Origin: G963662905 sp965230045
GTDB taxonomy: Bacteria > Bacteroidota > Bacteroidia > Bacteroidales > WRLA01
DNA: 64,000 nt
Direction: 5' to 3'
Assembly (NCBI GenBank): GCA_965230045.1
Contig: OZ245940.1
Location: 1,426,001-1,490,000, forward strand
This document shows positions 41,023 through 49,318 of the stretch, one piece after another; the first letter of the stretch is position 1, and each line of letters begins with the position of its first letter. The notes beneath the pieces were generated by a model. That model was not told where the DNA came from. It did not search any database and was given only the letters and a program-made list of their open reading frames with translations. The translations under genes and the position numbers were made by a program.

Positions 41023-41847
41023 AGACTTTTTGAAATGTGGTTAAACCTAATGTGATCATCAAAGGGGCTTTCTTATATAATTAATAAGTAGTCCTTATTT
41101 ACATATTTAAGAGCGTCCCAAAGCCTTCGTTTAATACAGGATAATAACGATTAACTATAAATTTTATTCTGCAAAATGCTTGTTAATCTTACAATTAACT
41201 AAATTTTATAAATATTTATTAGAAAAATCTATGGAAATTTCGTGCTACTACAGGAAAGTGAAATTTTGGCCGGATGTTGGAGCTTAGGCTTTATCTTATT
41301 CGTTAGTAGTCAGATAGGATGGGCTTGATTGTCTTGTGTAAGTGATTAAGTTATATTTAAAATAAGTGCATTGTTTAATTTTAACGAGTTTTTAACAAAT
41401 TCGTTTTTTTGCCAAATTTTTTGAGATTTTTTTGATGGGGCTGAAAAATTTTCTTGAAAAATTGTGGTTTTGCATGAAGGGGTCGATGGTTTTGCGATTT
41501 TGCGAAACAGGTTTTTGTCAAGACTTTCGTGTATAGCAAAATACATTGTAATACAATGTATTTTAATTAGAATAACCTTTTCTTGTATTTTTGGACTAAA
41601 CATCATGTTAATCAGTGACTTGTAAATTAATAAAATCTGTGTAGATTCTATTGCAAAATACAAAAAAATATTGAATGTAGCATGAGGGAGGGAGAAAAAC
41701 AGTCCTTTATCTAAATCTTAGAATTTCCGTTTTATTGAGAGAGGCCACTGTCCGAACTTCTTGTTTTTTAGCGAATTGTTAATTAATTAACAGTATAAAA
41801 AAAGCACGGACATTTAGCCCGTGCCTGTTTATATTTAAGTAGTATGA
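41023..41847. other. Long A/T-rich intergenic region with a 27-bp palindrome
   Basis: About 800 bases without an acceptable gene. A near-perfect palindrome AAAATACATTGT-AAT-ACAATGTATTTT lies at 41539-41565. Short direct repeats (TTGCAAAATAC / TAGCAAAATAC) flank it. No -7 box for the mmdA operon was found next to its start. Confidence 0.5.
41797..41824 (-). terminator. Terminator after the secreted repeat protein
   Basis: Reverse-strand GCACGG-GCTAAATGT-CCGTGC stem followed by seven T. Confidence 0.75.
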
Positions 41848-43554
41848 TTATTTTTCCGGATCGTAGTATTTTATTTTTGTTTTCAGCACTTCGCCGATTT
41901 CTTTCGCATGCGGGTTAAAAATAGTGCCTGGGACGGTGCTTTTTCTCCTTATCAGGTCGTTCATCTGTTGTTTGTTTTTTATCGTTCCTCCTGTTTTTAG
42001 ATTATCTGGTTTTGCCCAGGAGCTTCCCTCGTAGGTTTCTTTCGAGCTTTTATCGTATTCACTTACTTCCTGCGTAGTTGACCAGATCAATTTTGCTTTA
42101 CCCGGCTCGCGCATATCATAGATTTCGATATTTACGACCTGAGTAACTGAGATGCTTTCAGAGACTGTTGTAACTGTGCCGGTATATTTTCTGAATTCTC
42201 CGGTCTTAGCTTTTTTATTGGCTTCAAGCCCCAGGGTATAAGTGAGTTTCTTAACTTTCTTTTCTTTCTCATCGGGATATTGCGCAGTATAGCCATATAC
42301 TTTTTTTGTAGTTACATTTTTGGGGCTTACATAAAATGTAGGCTCTTCTCTTCTTTCAGCCATCACCATTACAAAACCGCCACCCAGGTTTTCCTGTGTG
42401 TGTGTTACGTTTAAGTTGGGGTTTGGCTGGAAGAGTTTATATTTTTTGCTCCAGGGGAACGTTATGTAGCTATATTTTTTTGTACACGCCGCTAACTCTT
42501 CTGTTGTTTCACCTACACATGAAGCCGCAATAGGGTTTTTATAATTTCCAGCGGTAGTGAAACAGGTTGAATTATAGTAGAATACCCTGACTTTTGCTCG
42601 CTTTTTTGCTACTTTCGCAAGTTCTGCCGCATCTTTGTAGTTTTTGACCCATTCTCTGGATGTTTTAAAATATGCGACTGCTTCGGCCTGGGATTCGAAG
42701 CTTTTTATTCCAATAGCTTCTTTTCCTTTTGCATAATAGTATTCTGCTCCTTTTTCTTGCAAAGTTTTGTATTTTGCCTTGCATCCACTATAGTCTTCCA
42801 CCCATTCATTTGCCTTGTTGTATAATTTGAGTGCATTTTTCCATTCTTCCGGCTTATCTGAGGCTGCAAGATTTTCAGCTTCATCGAAATAGAGTTTTGC
42901 CATCAAATCAACAATGTCTTTATACGGTTTTTTCCAACCATGCGCTTTCTTGAAAAATTCTTCGCATTTCTTTTTATCTTCATAAGATTTACCCTCTAGC
43001 AATATGCGTTTTCCTTCATCATAATAGATCAATGCACAGTGCTCCTTCATCTCTTCCTTATGGGTATCACTGTATTTTCTGGCTAATTTAAAATGGTCAA
43101 AAGCACTTTTTTGTTTATTGAAATTGCCTTTGTTCTCATTCATGATTTTTATACCTTCCTGATAATGAGCCTCATTGGCCTTTGTTTTGGCTTCTGCCAA
43201 TAAAGGTTTGTAATCAGTGATTTCAAAGGTTATAACTTCTTCTTTATAGGAGCATTGATTATTTGGAAACTTGACCAGTGCATCCATCATCTTGATCCAT
43301 TGCGGAGCAAAATTTGCCACTGCATCATAACCGAATTGCTCTTTATCTGCTTTGCTTTTAATCTCCTCAATTTTTTTAATTGCTTTCGGGTAATTCTCTT
43401 TCAGCTTATTAAAGCGTCTCTTTTTAACTTTATTGTGGCACTTTTTAGCAAATTTTGTTGTTTCTGATACGGATTCCTGCCCCCATGCAATTTGGTTGCT
43501 AAATAGGAAAACAAGAGTTAATGCAAGTAGAATAGTATTTTTCATTTTTTTCAA
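41848..43554 (-). CDS. Secreted basic protein with tetratricopeptide-like repeats
   Basis: 568 residues. Signal peptide 1-25 (MKKMKNTILLALTLVFLFSN...AWGQ). Residues 120-330 form five or six TPR/Sel1-like helical repeats with the pattern (A/E)xxYxxAxxWxxxYxDxxxLxxxxxxxAE (for example KALKLYNKANEWVEDYSGCK, AVAYFKTSREWVKNYKDAAE). The C-terminal 230 residues are beta-rich with no recognised family and end YDPEK. Lys content is high throughout. No T9SS tail is present, so it probably stays in the periplasm. Function unknown; no co-directional partner immediately upstream. Confidence 0.75.
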   Translation of the reverse strand: MKKMKNTILLALTLVFLFSNQIAWGQESVSETTKFAKKCHNKVKKRRFNKLKENYPKAIKKIEEIKSKADKEQFGYDAVANFAPQWIKMMDALVKFPNNQCSYKEEVITFEITDYKPLLAEAKTKANEAHYQEGIKIMNENKGNFNKQKSAFDHFKLARKYSDTHKEEMKEHCALIYYDEGKRILLEGKSYEDKKKCEEFFKKAHGWKKPYKDIVDLMAKLYFDEAENLAASDKPEEWKNALKLYNKANEWVEDYSGCKAKYKTLQEKGAEYYYAKGKEAIGIKSFESQAEAVAYFKTSREWVKNYKDAAELAKVAKKRAKVRVFYYNSTCFTTAGNYKNPIAASCVGETTEELAACTKKYSYITFPWSKKYKLFQPNPNLNVTHTQENLGGGFVMVMAERREEPTFYVSPKNVTTKKVYGYTAQYPDEKEKKVKKLTYTLGLEANKKAKTGEFRKYTGTVTTVSESISVTQVVNIEIYDMREPGKAKLIWSTTQEVSEYDKSSKETYEGSSWAKPDNLKTGGTIKNKQQMNDLIRRKSTVPGTIFNPHAKEIGEVLKTKIKYYDPEK

Positions 43555-43623
43555 CTTATGGATTTATGTTATTGTCTTGTAAGTAGTTAGTTGCAGCCTT
43601 ACTGCTGTTTTGAAAATTATGGA

Positions 43624-43660
43624 TAAAAAAAAGCCGGTGAACGATTTGTTCGCCGGCTTA
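43624..43660 (-). terminator. Terminator after the M3 peptidase gene
   Basis: Reverse-strand AAGCCGGCGAAC-AAATC-GTTCACCGGCTT stem with a T run; nearly perfect. Confidence 0.85.
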
Positions 43661-43664
43661 AAAT

Positions 43665-45782
43665 TTAACCTTTAATGCCTTTTCGTTTCAGCAATGGCTC
43701 CAATGAAGGTTCCTTCCCGCGGAATCGGATATAGAGTTTCATGGGGTCTTCCGAGCCGCCTTTTTCCAAAATATTTTCACGGAATGCTTTGGCCGTTTCC
43801 TGATCAAAAATTCCGTTTTCTTTAAAAGCCTGGTATGCATCGGCATCAAGGATTTCTGCCCAAACATAACTGTAATAGCCTGATGAATACCCGCCATTAA
43901 ATATATGGCTGAAATACGGGCTGCGGTAACGGACCACAATTTCCTCCGGCATATTCATTTTTTTCATTGATGCAGCTTCAAATACATCGGCATCCTGAAG
44001 CTCTGAGGTTTCCAAAGTGTGCCAGTCCATATCGAGCAATGCGGCCGAAAGATATTCTACCATGGCAAAACCATTGTTGAAATGGCTGCTTTCTTCGATT
44101 TTATTGATTAACTCATCGGGGATAGGCTCGCCGGTTTCGTAATGTTTGGCATAGCTTTTCATCACCTCCGGTTCTGTAGCCCAGTTTTCGAGCACCTGAG
44201 ATGGAAGTTCCACAAAATCACGGGCAACTGCTGTTCCGCTGAGCTCAGGATAAGTGCAATCGGAGAGGAGCCCGTGCAGCCCATGGCCAAACTCATGGAA
44301 AAGTGTCGTTACTTCGTCGATGCTGAGCAATGCAGGTTTTCCCCCACTTGGCTTGGTAAAGTTCAGGCAGTTGATAATAACCGGACTTACATTCTTGCCG
44401 TCTTTCTTCATTTGCTTGCGGAAAGAATCCATCCATGCACCACTGCCTTTTGATGCACGTGGATAAAAGTCCATAAAAACGATGCCGATATGGTCGCCAT
44501 TGGCTTCCTTTACTTCATAAACTTCTGCATCTTCATGATATACAGGAATATCGTTGCGCTTTTCAATCTGAAGGCCATAGAGCTTGTTTACAACATCAAA
44601 TAGTCCTTGTTTTGTGTTTTCCAACTCGAAATATTGGCGCAGTTCTGCTTCGTCCAAATCGTATTTTTCTTTGCGCAGTTTTTCTGCATAATACCACCAG
44701 TCCCATGGCTCCAGCTTAAATTTTCCGCCTTCGGCATCAATCATTTTCTGCAATTCATGGGCTTCTTTTTCGGCCATTGGAATTGCAGCCGACATCAGCT
44801 CATTTAAACGGGAATAAACATTTTCCGGCTTTTTTGCCATATTTACATCAAGAACAAATTCGGCATGGTTGCCAAAGCCAAGCAATTGGGCTTTTTCATA
44901 GCGCAATGCAGCCATTTTGGCTAAGATTTCACGGTTATCGTATTGGTTTCCATTACGTCCACGGTTGATATAAGCTGTAAAAAGCTCCTCGCGTAATGGG
45001 CGGATATCGGAATATTGAATAAATGGTATCAGGCTGGGTTTATGAAGCGTAAATACCCATTTGCCTTCCAAACTGCGCTCTTTTGCCGCCTCTGCCGCTG
45101 CATTGATTACCGGTTCGGGTAATCCGGAAAGATTTTCTTGATTATCTATAACCAATTGATATTCATTGGTTTCTTTAAGTTGGTTTTCGCCAAACTGAAG
45201 GCTGAGCAAACTGAGCTCACCATTGATTTTCTTGAGCTTTTCTTTGTCTTCTGCATTCAGGTTGGCACCGCCACGAACAAAACCTTTATATGTTTCTTCG
45301 AGCAGCATTTCCTGTTCCGGATTAAGATTTTCGTTTTCTTTTAGGTCATAAACCTGCTTGATGCGGGCAAAAAGAGCTGCATTCATATTGATATCGTCCG
45401 AATGCGATGAAAGTACAGGTGCAATTTCTTTGGCGATGGCCTGCATCTGGTTGTTGGTGTTTGCTTCAAGCAAATTATAGAAAACAGCGGTAGTTTTTTC
45501 AAGTAGCTCGCCGCTATAATCGAGTGCGGCAACTGTGTTTTCAAAATCAGGCTTTGCCTTATTGTCAATAATATCCTGGATTTCCTGGTTTTGAACTTTG
45601 ATGCCTTCGGTAATGGCCGGAACAAAGTCGGCTTCTTCAATGATTCTGAAATCAGGAGTTTGGAAGGGTGTTTCAAATTCTCCGAAAAATGGGTTTTCCA
45701 TGTTTTTTTCGTTTTTATCCGGGCAATTGCATGCACTGAACATCAGGGCGATGACAGCAGCAAAGAACATTGTTTTTTTCAT
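43665..45782 (-). CDS. dcp: M3-family metallopeptidase lipoprotein (dipeptidyl carboxypeptidase type)
   Basis: 705 residues. The N-terminus (MKKTMFFAAVIALMFSACNC) is a lipoprotein signal with lipidated Cys18, so it sits in the periplasm or outer membrane. The zinc site HEFGHGLHGLLS is at about residue 485, with the downstream Glu in GTAVARDFVELPSQVLENW, as in M3 Dcp/oligopeptidase A. Later YSSGYYSYVWAEILDADAYQ is typical. It trims short peptides, releasing dipeptides from the C-terminus in known Dcp. Start is the ATG at 45782; a longer frame to 45845 overlaps the mutB terminator. Confidence 0.92.
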   Translation of the reverse strand: MKKTMFFAAVIALMFSACNCPDKNEKNMENPFFGEFETPFQTPDFRIIEEADFVPAITEGIKVQNQEIQDIIDNKAKPDFENTVAALDYSGELLEKTTAVFYNLLEANTNNQMQAIAKEIAPVLSSHSDDINMNAALFARIKQVYDLKENENLNPEQEMLLEETYKGFVRGGANLNAEDKEKLKKINGELSLLSLQFGENQLKETNEYQLVIDNQENLSGLPEPVINAAAEAAKERSLEGKWVFTLHKPSLIPFIQYSDIRPLREELFTAYINRGRNGNQYDNREILAKMAALRYEKAQLLGFGNHAEFVLDVNMAKKPENVYSRLNELMSAAIPMAEKEAHELQKMIDAEGGKFKLEPWDWWYYAEKLRKEKYDLDEAELRQYFELENTKQGLFDVVNKLYGLQIEKRNDIPVYHEDAEVYEVKEANGDHIGIVFMDFYPRASKGSGAWMDSFRKQMKKDGKNVSPVIINCLNFTKPSGGKPALLSIDEVTTLFHEFGHGLHGLLSDCTYPELSGTAVARDFVELPSQVLENWATEPEVMKSYAKHYETGEPIPDELINKIEESSHFNNGFAMVEYLSAALLDMDWHTLETSELQDADVFEAASMKKMNMPEEIVVRYRSPYFSHIFNGGYSSGYYSYVWAEILDADAYQAFKENGIFDQETAKAFRENILEKGGSEDPMKLYIRFRGKEPSLEPLLKRKGIKG

Positions 45783-45812
45783 AATGATGGTTTGGGATTT
45801 TAAAAAAAGAGA

Positions 45813-45838
45813 AAAAAAGTGCCCCAAAGGGCACTTTT
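45813..45838 (-). terminator. Terminator after mutB
   Basis: Reverse-strand AAAAGTGCCC-TTTG-GGGCACTTTT stem with T run, 10-35 bases beyond the mutB stop. Confidence 0.8.
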
Positions 45839-45848
45839 CTAGCAAAAA

Positions 45849-47999
45849 TTAGTCTTGATCGAGTAGTATTTCGAGCATTTTAGTAGCACAATCTGAAATT
45901 ACGCTCCCGGGGCCAAATACGGCATCAACACCGGATTCGAACAGGAAGTCGTAGTCTTGTGGCGGGATAACGCCCCCAACGATGACCATAATGTCTTCGC
46001 GGCCAAGTTTTTTGAGTTCTTCAATAACCTGGGGCACAAGTGTTTTGTGTCCGGCAGCAAGGCTGGATACTCCAAGGATGTGTACATCATTTTCTACAGC
46101 CTGGCGTGCAGCTTCTTCCGGAGTCTGGAACAAAGGTCCGATATCCACATCAAAGCCTATGTCGGCATAACCTGATGCAACAACTTTCTGGCCACGGTCA
46201 TGCCCGTCCTGTCCCATCTTGGCAATCATGATGCGTGGGCGGCGACCTTCTTTTTCAGCGAATTTGTCGGCCAGTTCCTTTGCTTTTTCAAAGCTTTCGC
46301 TGTTCTTTGATTCTGATGAATATACTCCTGACACGGAACGGATAACGGCTTTATAACGTCCAACAACTTTTTCAATGGCATCGGAAATTTCCCCGAGGCT
46401 TGCCCTTTTCTTTGCTGCATCAACAGAAAGCTCCAGAAGGTTGCCTTCGCCGGTTTCCATTGCTTTGGTAATGGCTTCAAGGGCTTCTTTAACTTCCTCG
46501 TTGTTGCGGTTTTCGCGCAGCTTTTTGAGGCGGTCGATCTGGGCTTTCAATACAGCAGTATTGTCAACTTCCAGGGTTTCGATCGGGTCTTCTTTTTCAA
46601 GACGGTATTTATTGGTGCCCACAATCGTTTGCTTATTGGAATCGATGCGTGCCTGTGTACGTGCCGAAGCTTCTTCGATGCGCATTTTGGGCACACCGGT
46701 TTCAATCGCTTTGGCCATACCGCCAAGTTTTTCAATTTCCTGGATGTGTTCCCATGCCTTATCGGCAATCTCTTTGGTGAGCGATTCTACATAATACGAA
46801 CCGGCCCATGGATCAACACCGCGGCAGATATTGGTTTCTTCCTGCAGGTAAATCTGTGTGTTTCGTGCAATACGTGCAGAGAAATCAGTTGGCAGTGCAA
46901 TCGCTTCGTCAAGTGCGTTGGTGTGCAGCGACTGTGTATGACCCAGTGCAGCGGCCATTGCTTCAATACAGGTACGGCCTACATTGTTAAAAGGATCCTG
47001 CTCGGTTAAGCTCCATCCGGATGTTTGGCTGTGTGTACGCAATGCCAGCGATTTCGGGTTTTTCGGGTTGAACTGCTTCACGATTTTTGCCCAAAGCATA
47101 CGTGCAGCACGCATTTTGGCGATTTCCATAAAGTGGTTCATGCCGATGGCCCAGAAAAAGGACAGTCGTGGAGCGAAAGAATCAATGTCCATTCCGGCAT
47201 TCGTACCGGCACGCAGATATTCCAAACCATCGCAGAGCGTGTACGCCAGCTCAATATCGGCTGTTGCACCGGCTTCCTGCATGTGGTAGCCTGAGATGGA
47301 GATGGAATTGAAACGCGGCATGTTCTTCGAAGTGTATTCGAAGATGTCGGCAATGATTTTCATCGATGGGAGCGGAGGATAAATATAGGTGTTGCGCACC
47401 ATAAATTCCTTCAGGATGTCGTTTTGGATCGTTCCGGAAAGCTGGTCAAGGGTAGCGCCCTGCTCCAGTCCGGCAACAATATAAAAGGCAAGTACGGGAA
47501 GTACTGCGCCGTTCATTGTCATTGAAACAGACATTTTATCGAGAGGAATCTGATCGAAAAGGATTTCCATATCAAGGATGGAATCAACGGCCACACCGGC
47601 TTTTCCCACATCGCCAACAACCCTGGGGTGGTCGGAATCGTAACCGCGGTGCGTGGCAAGGTCGAAGGCAATGGAAAGGCCTTTTTGACCTGCTGCCAGG
47701 TTGCGGCGGTAAAAAGCATTGGATTCTTCAGCAGTCGAAAATCCTGCATACTGCCTTACAGTCCACGGGCGCATTGCGTACATGGCTGAGTAGGGGCCGC
47801 GCAGATAAGGAGGAATCCCTGCAGCATAATTCAGGTGTTCCAAACCTTTGAGGTCGCTTTTCGTGTAAACAGGTTTTACCGGGATGTTTTCCGGCGTCAA
47901 CCAATCCTTTTTGATGTCGTTAGCCTTCTCCCATTCCTGATCGCCCATACTTTGCTTTGGGGCAGACCTGAAATCAATATCTTTGAAATTCGGCTTCAT
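45849..47999 (-). CDS. mutB: Methylmalonyl-CoA mutase, large (catalytic) subunit
   Basis: 716 residues. The substrate barrel (about 40-550) has PWTVRQYAGFSTAEESNAF, GLSIAFDLATHRGYDSDHP, SLHTNALDEAIALPTDFSAR and RGVDPWAGSYYVE. The B12-binding domain (about 590-716) carries DGHDRG (DxHxxG, cobalt-ligating His) and GGVIPPQDYDFLFESGVDAV. It converts succinyl-CoA and (R)-methylmalonyl-CoA via adenosylcobalamin. It is separated from its small-subunit gene by arginine deiminase. A methylmalonyl-CoA epimerase is not in the window. Confidence 0.97.
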   Translation of the reverse strand: MKPNFKDIDFRSAPKQSMGDQEWEKANDIKKDWLTPENIPVKPVYTKSDLKGLEHLNYAAGIPPYLRGPYSAMYAMRPWTVRQYAGFSTAEESNAFYRRNLAAGQKGLSIAFDLATHRGYDSDHPRVVGDVGKAGVAVDSILDMEILFDQIPLDKMSVSMTMNGAVLPVLAFYIVAGLEQGATLDQLSGTIQNDILKEFMVRNTYIYPPLPSMKIIADIFEYTSKNMPRFNSISISGYHMQEAGATADIELAYTLCDGLEYLRAGTNAGMDIDSFAPRLSFFWAIGMNHFMEIAKMRAARMLWAKIVKQFNPKNPKSLALRTHSQTSGWSLTEQDPFNNVGRTCIEAMAAALGHTQSLHTNALDEAIALPTDFSARIARNTQIYLQEETNICRGVDPWAGSYYVESLTKEIADKAWEHIQEIEKLGGMAKAIETGVPKMRIEEASARTQARIDSNKQTIVGTNKYRLEKEDPIETLEVDNTAVLKAQIDRLKKLRENRNNEEVKEALEAITKAMETGEGNLLELSVDAAKKRASLGEISDAIEKVVGRYKAVIRSVSGVYSSESKNSESFEKAKELADKFAEKEGRRPRIMIAKMGQDGHDRGQKVVASGYADIGFDVDIGPLFQTPEEAARQAVENDVHILGVSSLAAGHKTLVPQVIEELKKLGREDIMVIVGGVIPPQDYDFLFESGVDAVFGPGSVISDCATKMLEILLDQD

Positions 48000-48037
48000 T
48001 GTGTTTTATTTTTGATTCATTTGAAATTCTAATCCGA

Positions 48038-49312
48038 TTACCAATCTACTGATTTCCTGCGTATCGGCATGGTCATGCAGCGTGCACCGCCACCACCACG
48101 CGATAATTCAGAACCATCGATGGTAATTACATATTTATTATCGGTATAATCATCAGGGTTTATTTTTCCACTAAGGATTTCTGTAGCAGGCAATACGCTG
48201 AACCCGTGTTTGTTGAGTTCTTCAATGGTATGGACATTTCTGCCATAACCTATTACCTTTCCGGGAGCAACAGCAAAGAAATTGGTTCCGCTGTGCCATT
48301 GTTCGCGTTCCTGAATATAAAGGTCTTTTGTGCCTCCGCAAACAACCGGTTCCAGATTCATGCCCAGCTTTTTTAAGGCGCTGAGGATGTTTTTTTCCTC
48401 ACGGATATTCACAACCTCACCATTTTCAACAGTGATATGTATTGTGAGGAAGCGGCTGGAATTGAGGATGAGCGGTTCAAAAATCATGCACTTATCACGA
48501 TCCAGGAAAGTGAAGGCCATATCCAAATGGATAAATGATTCCGGTTTGTAAGGAAGTTCTTGAATAATCAGGTGCATATTGCCATTGCGTGCTTTGATGT
48601 TTTCAAGGATCAGGTCAACGCCCTGGCTGGATGTCCGGGGGCCTTCACCTATGAGCATAATATCATCGCGGGCAATGAGGATATCACCACCTTCATATTT
48701 GACCAAAGAGTCCGGGGCGCCTGTGGAGCTTCCTATGGTTTGGGTGAGCAGTCCGGGATGGAAGTCGAAAATAGATTCCATGATCATGGCTTCGCGTTCA
48801 CGGACTTTATTGGCCATTCGGCCGATGATGACACGGTCGTGAAAAGAAACAGACGCATCGCGCATATAGAAGAAATTGTGCAGCGGACGCAGGCTGTAGC
48901 GTTCCTTGCTCAGGAAACGCGTCAGGTTGTCGCGCTTTAGCTCAACTCCTTCAATCAGGCTTTTTGACAGCATCTCGGGCTGAAGTGCCATCAGCTCATC
49001 AAACATACAGTTGATGTCGCCTTCAATTTCATGCTTGCAGATTTTTGCAATAAGACTGCTTTTTACTTTGTCGTTTTCAAGGACTTTAGTGAGCAAATCT
49101 TTAACATAAAAGGTTTTTGTCAGCTTCGACAGCACACCGTCCAGCTGATTGTATTCCTGTTCTGCAACGGCGAGGTTCAGAATGTCGCTGTATAGGGCAC
49201 GTTCGGCGTTTTTTGGTGTCATGTTTTCCACCTCCGGTCCCGGACGGTGGAGTATAACCCCTTCTAGTTCACCGATTTCTGAACGAACGTCAATTCCTAA
49301 ACTTGTCTCCAT
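48038..49312 (-). CDS. arcA: Arginine deiminase
   Basis: 424 residues of the guanidino-modifying enzyme fold; hydrolyses arginine to citrulline and ammonia. Motifs: LHRPGPEVENMTP at the N-terminus, PLHNFFYMRDAS (FxRD), YEGGDILIARDD (GGD), FIHLDMAFTFLD (catalytic His) and the C-terminal catalytic Cys in GGGGARCMTMPIRR. It sits between mutA and mutB with 6- and 38-base gaps, all on one strand, so it is in their operon. In most bacteria arcA is with arcB/arcC; neither is in this window. Confidence 0.95.
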   Translation of the reverse strand: METSLGIDVRSEIGELEGVILHRPGPEVENMTPKNAERALYSDILNLAVAEQEYNQLDGVLSKLTKTFYVKDLLTKVLENDKVKSSLIAKICKHEIEGDINCMFDELMALQPEMLSKSLIEGVELKRDNLTRFLSKERYSLRPLHNFFYMRDASVSFHDRVIIGRMANKVREREAMIMESIFDFHPGLLTQTIGSSTGAPDSLVKYEGGDILIARDDIMLIGEGPRTSSQGVDLILENIKARNGNMHLIIQELPYKPESFIHLDMAFTFLDRDKCMIFEPLILNSSRFLTIHITVENGEVVNIREEKNILSALKKLGMNLEPVVCGGTKDLYIQEREQWHSGTNFFAVAPGKVIGYGRNVHTIEELNKHGFSVLPATEILSGKINPDDYTDNKYVITIDGSELSRGGGGARCMTMPIRRKSVDW

Positions 49313-49318
49313 AAGGTC

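Noticed and set aside
41346..41663. 105-codon reverse-strand frame in the gap after mmdA
   Set aside because: Low-complexity, A/T-driven composition, contains the palindrome and short direct repeats, and no family resemblance; judged non-coding.
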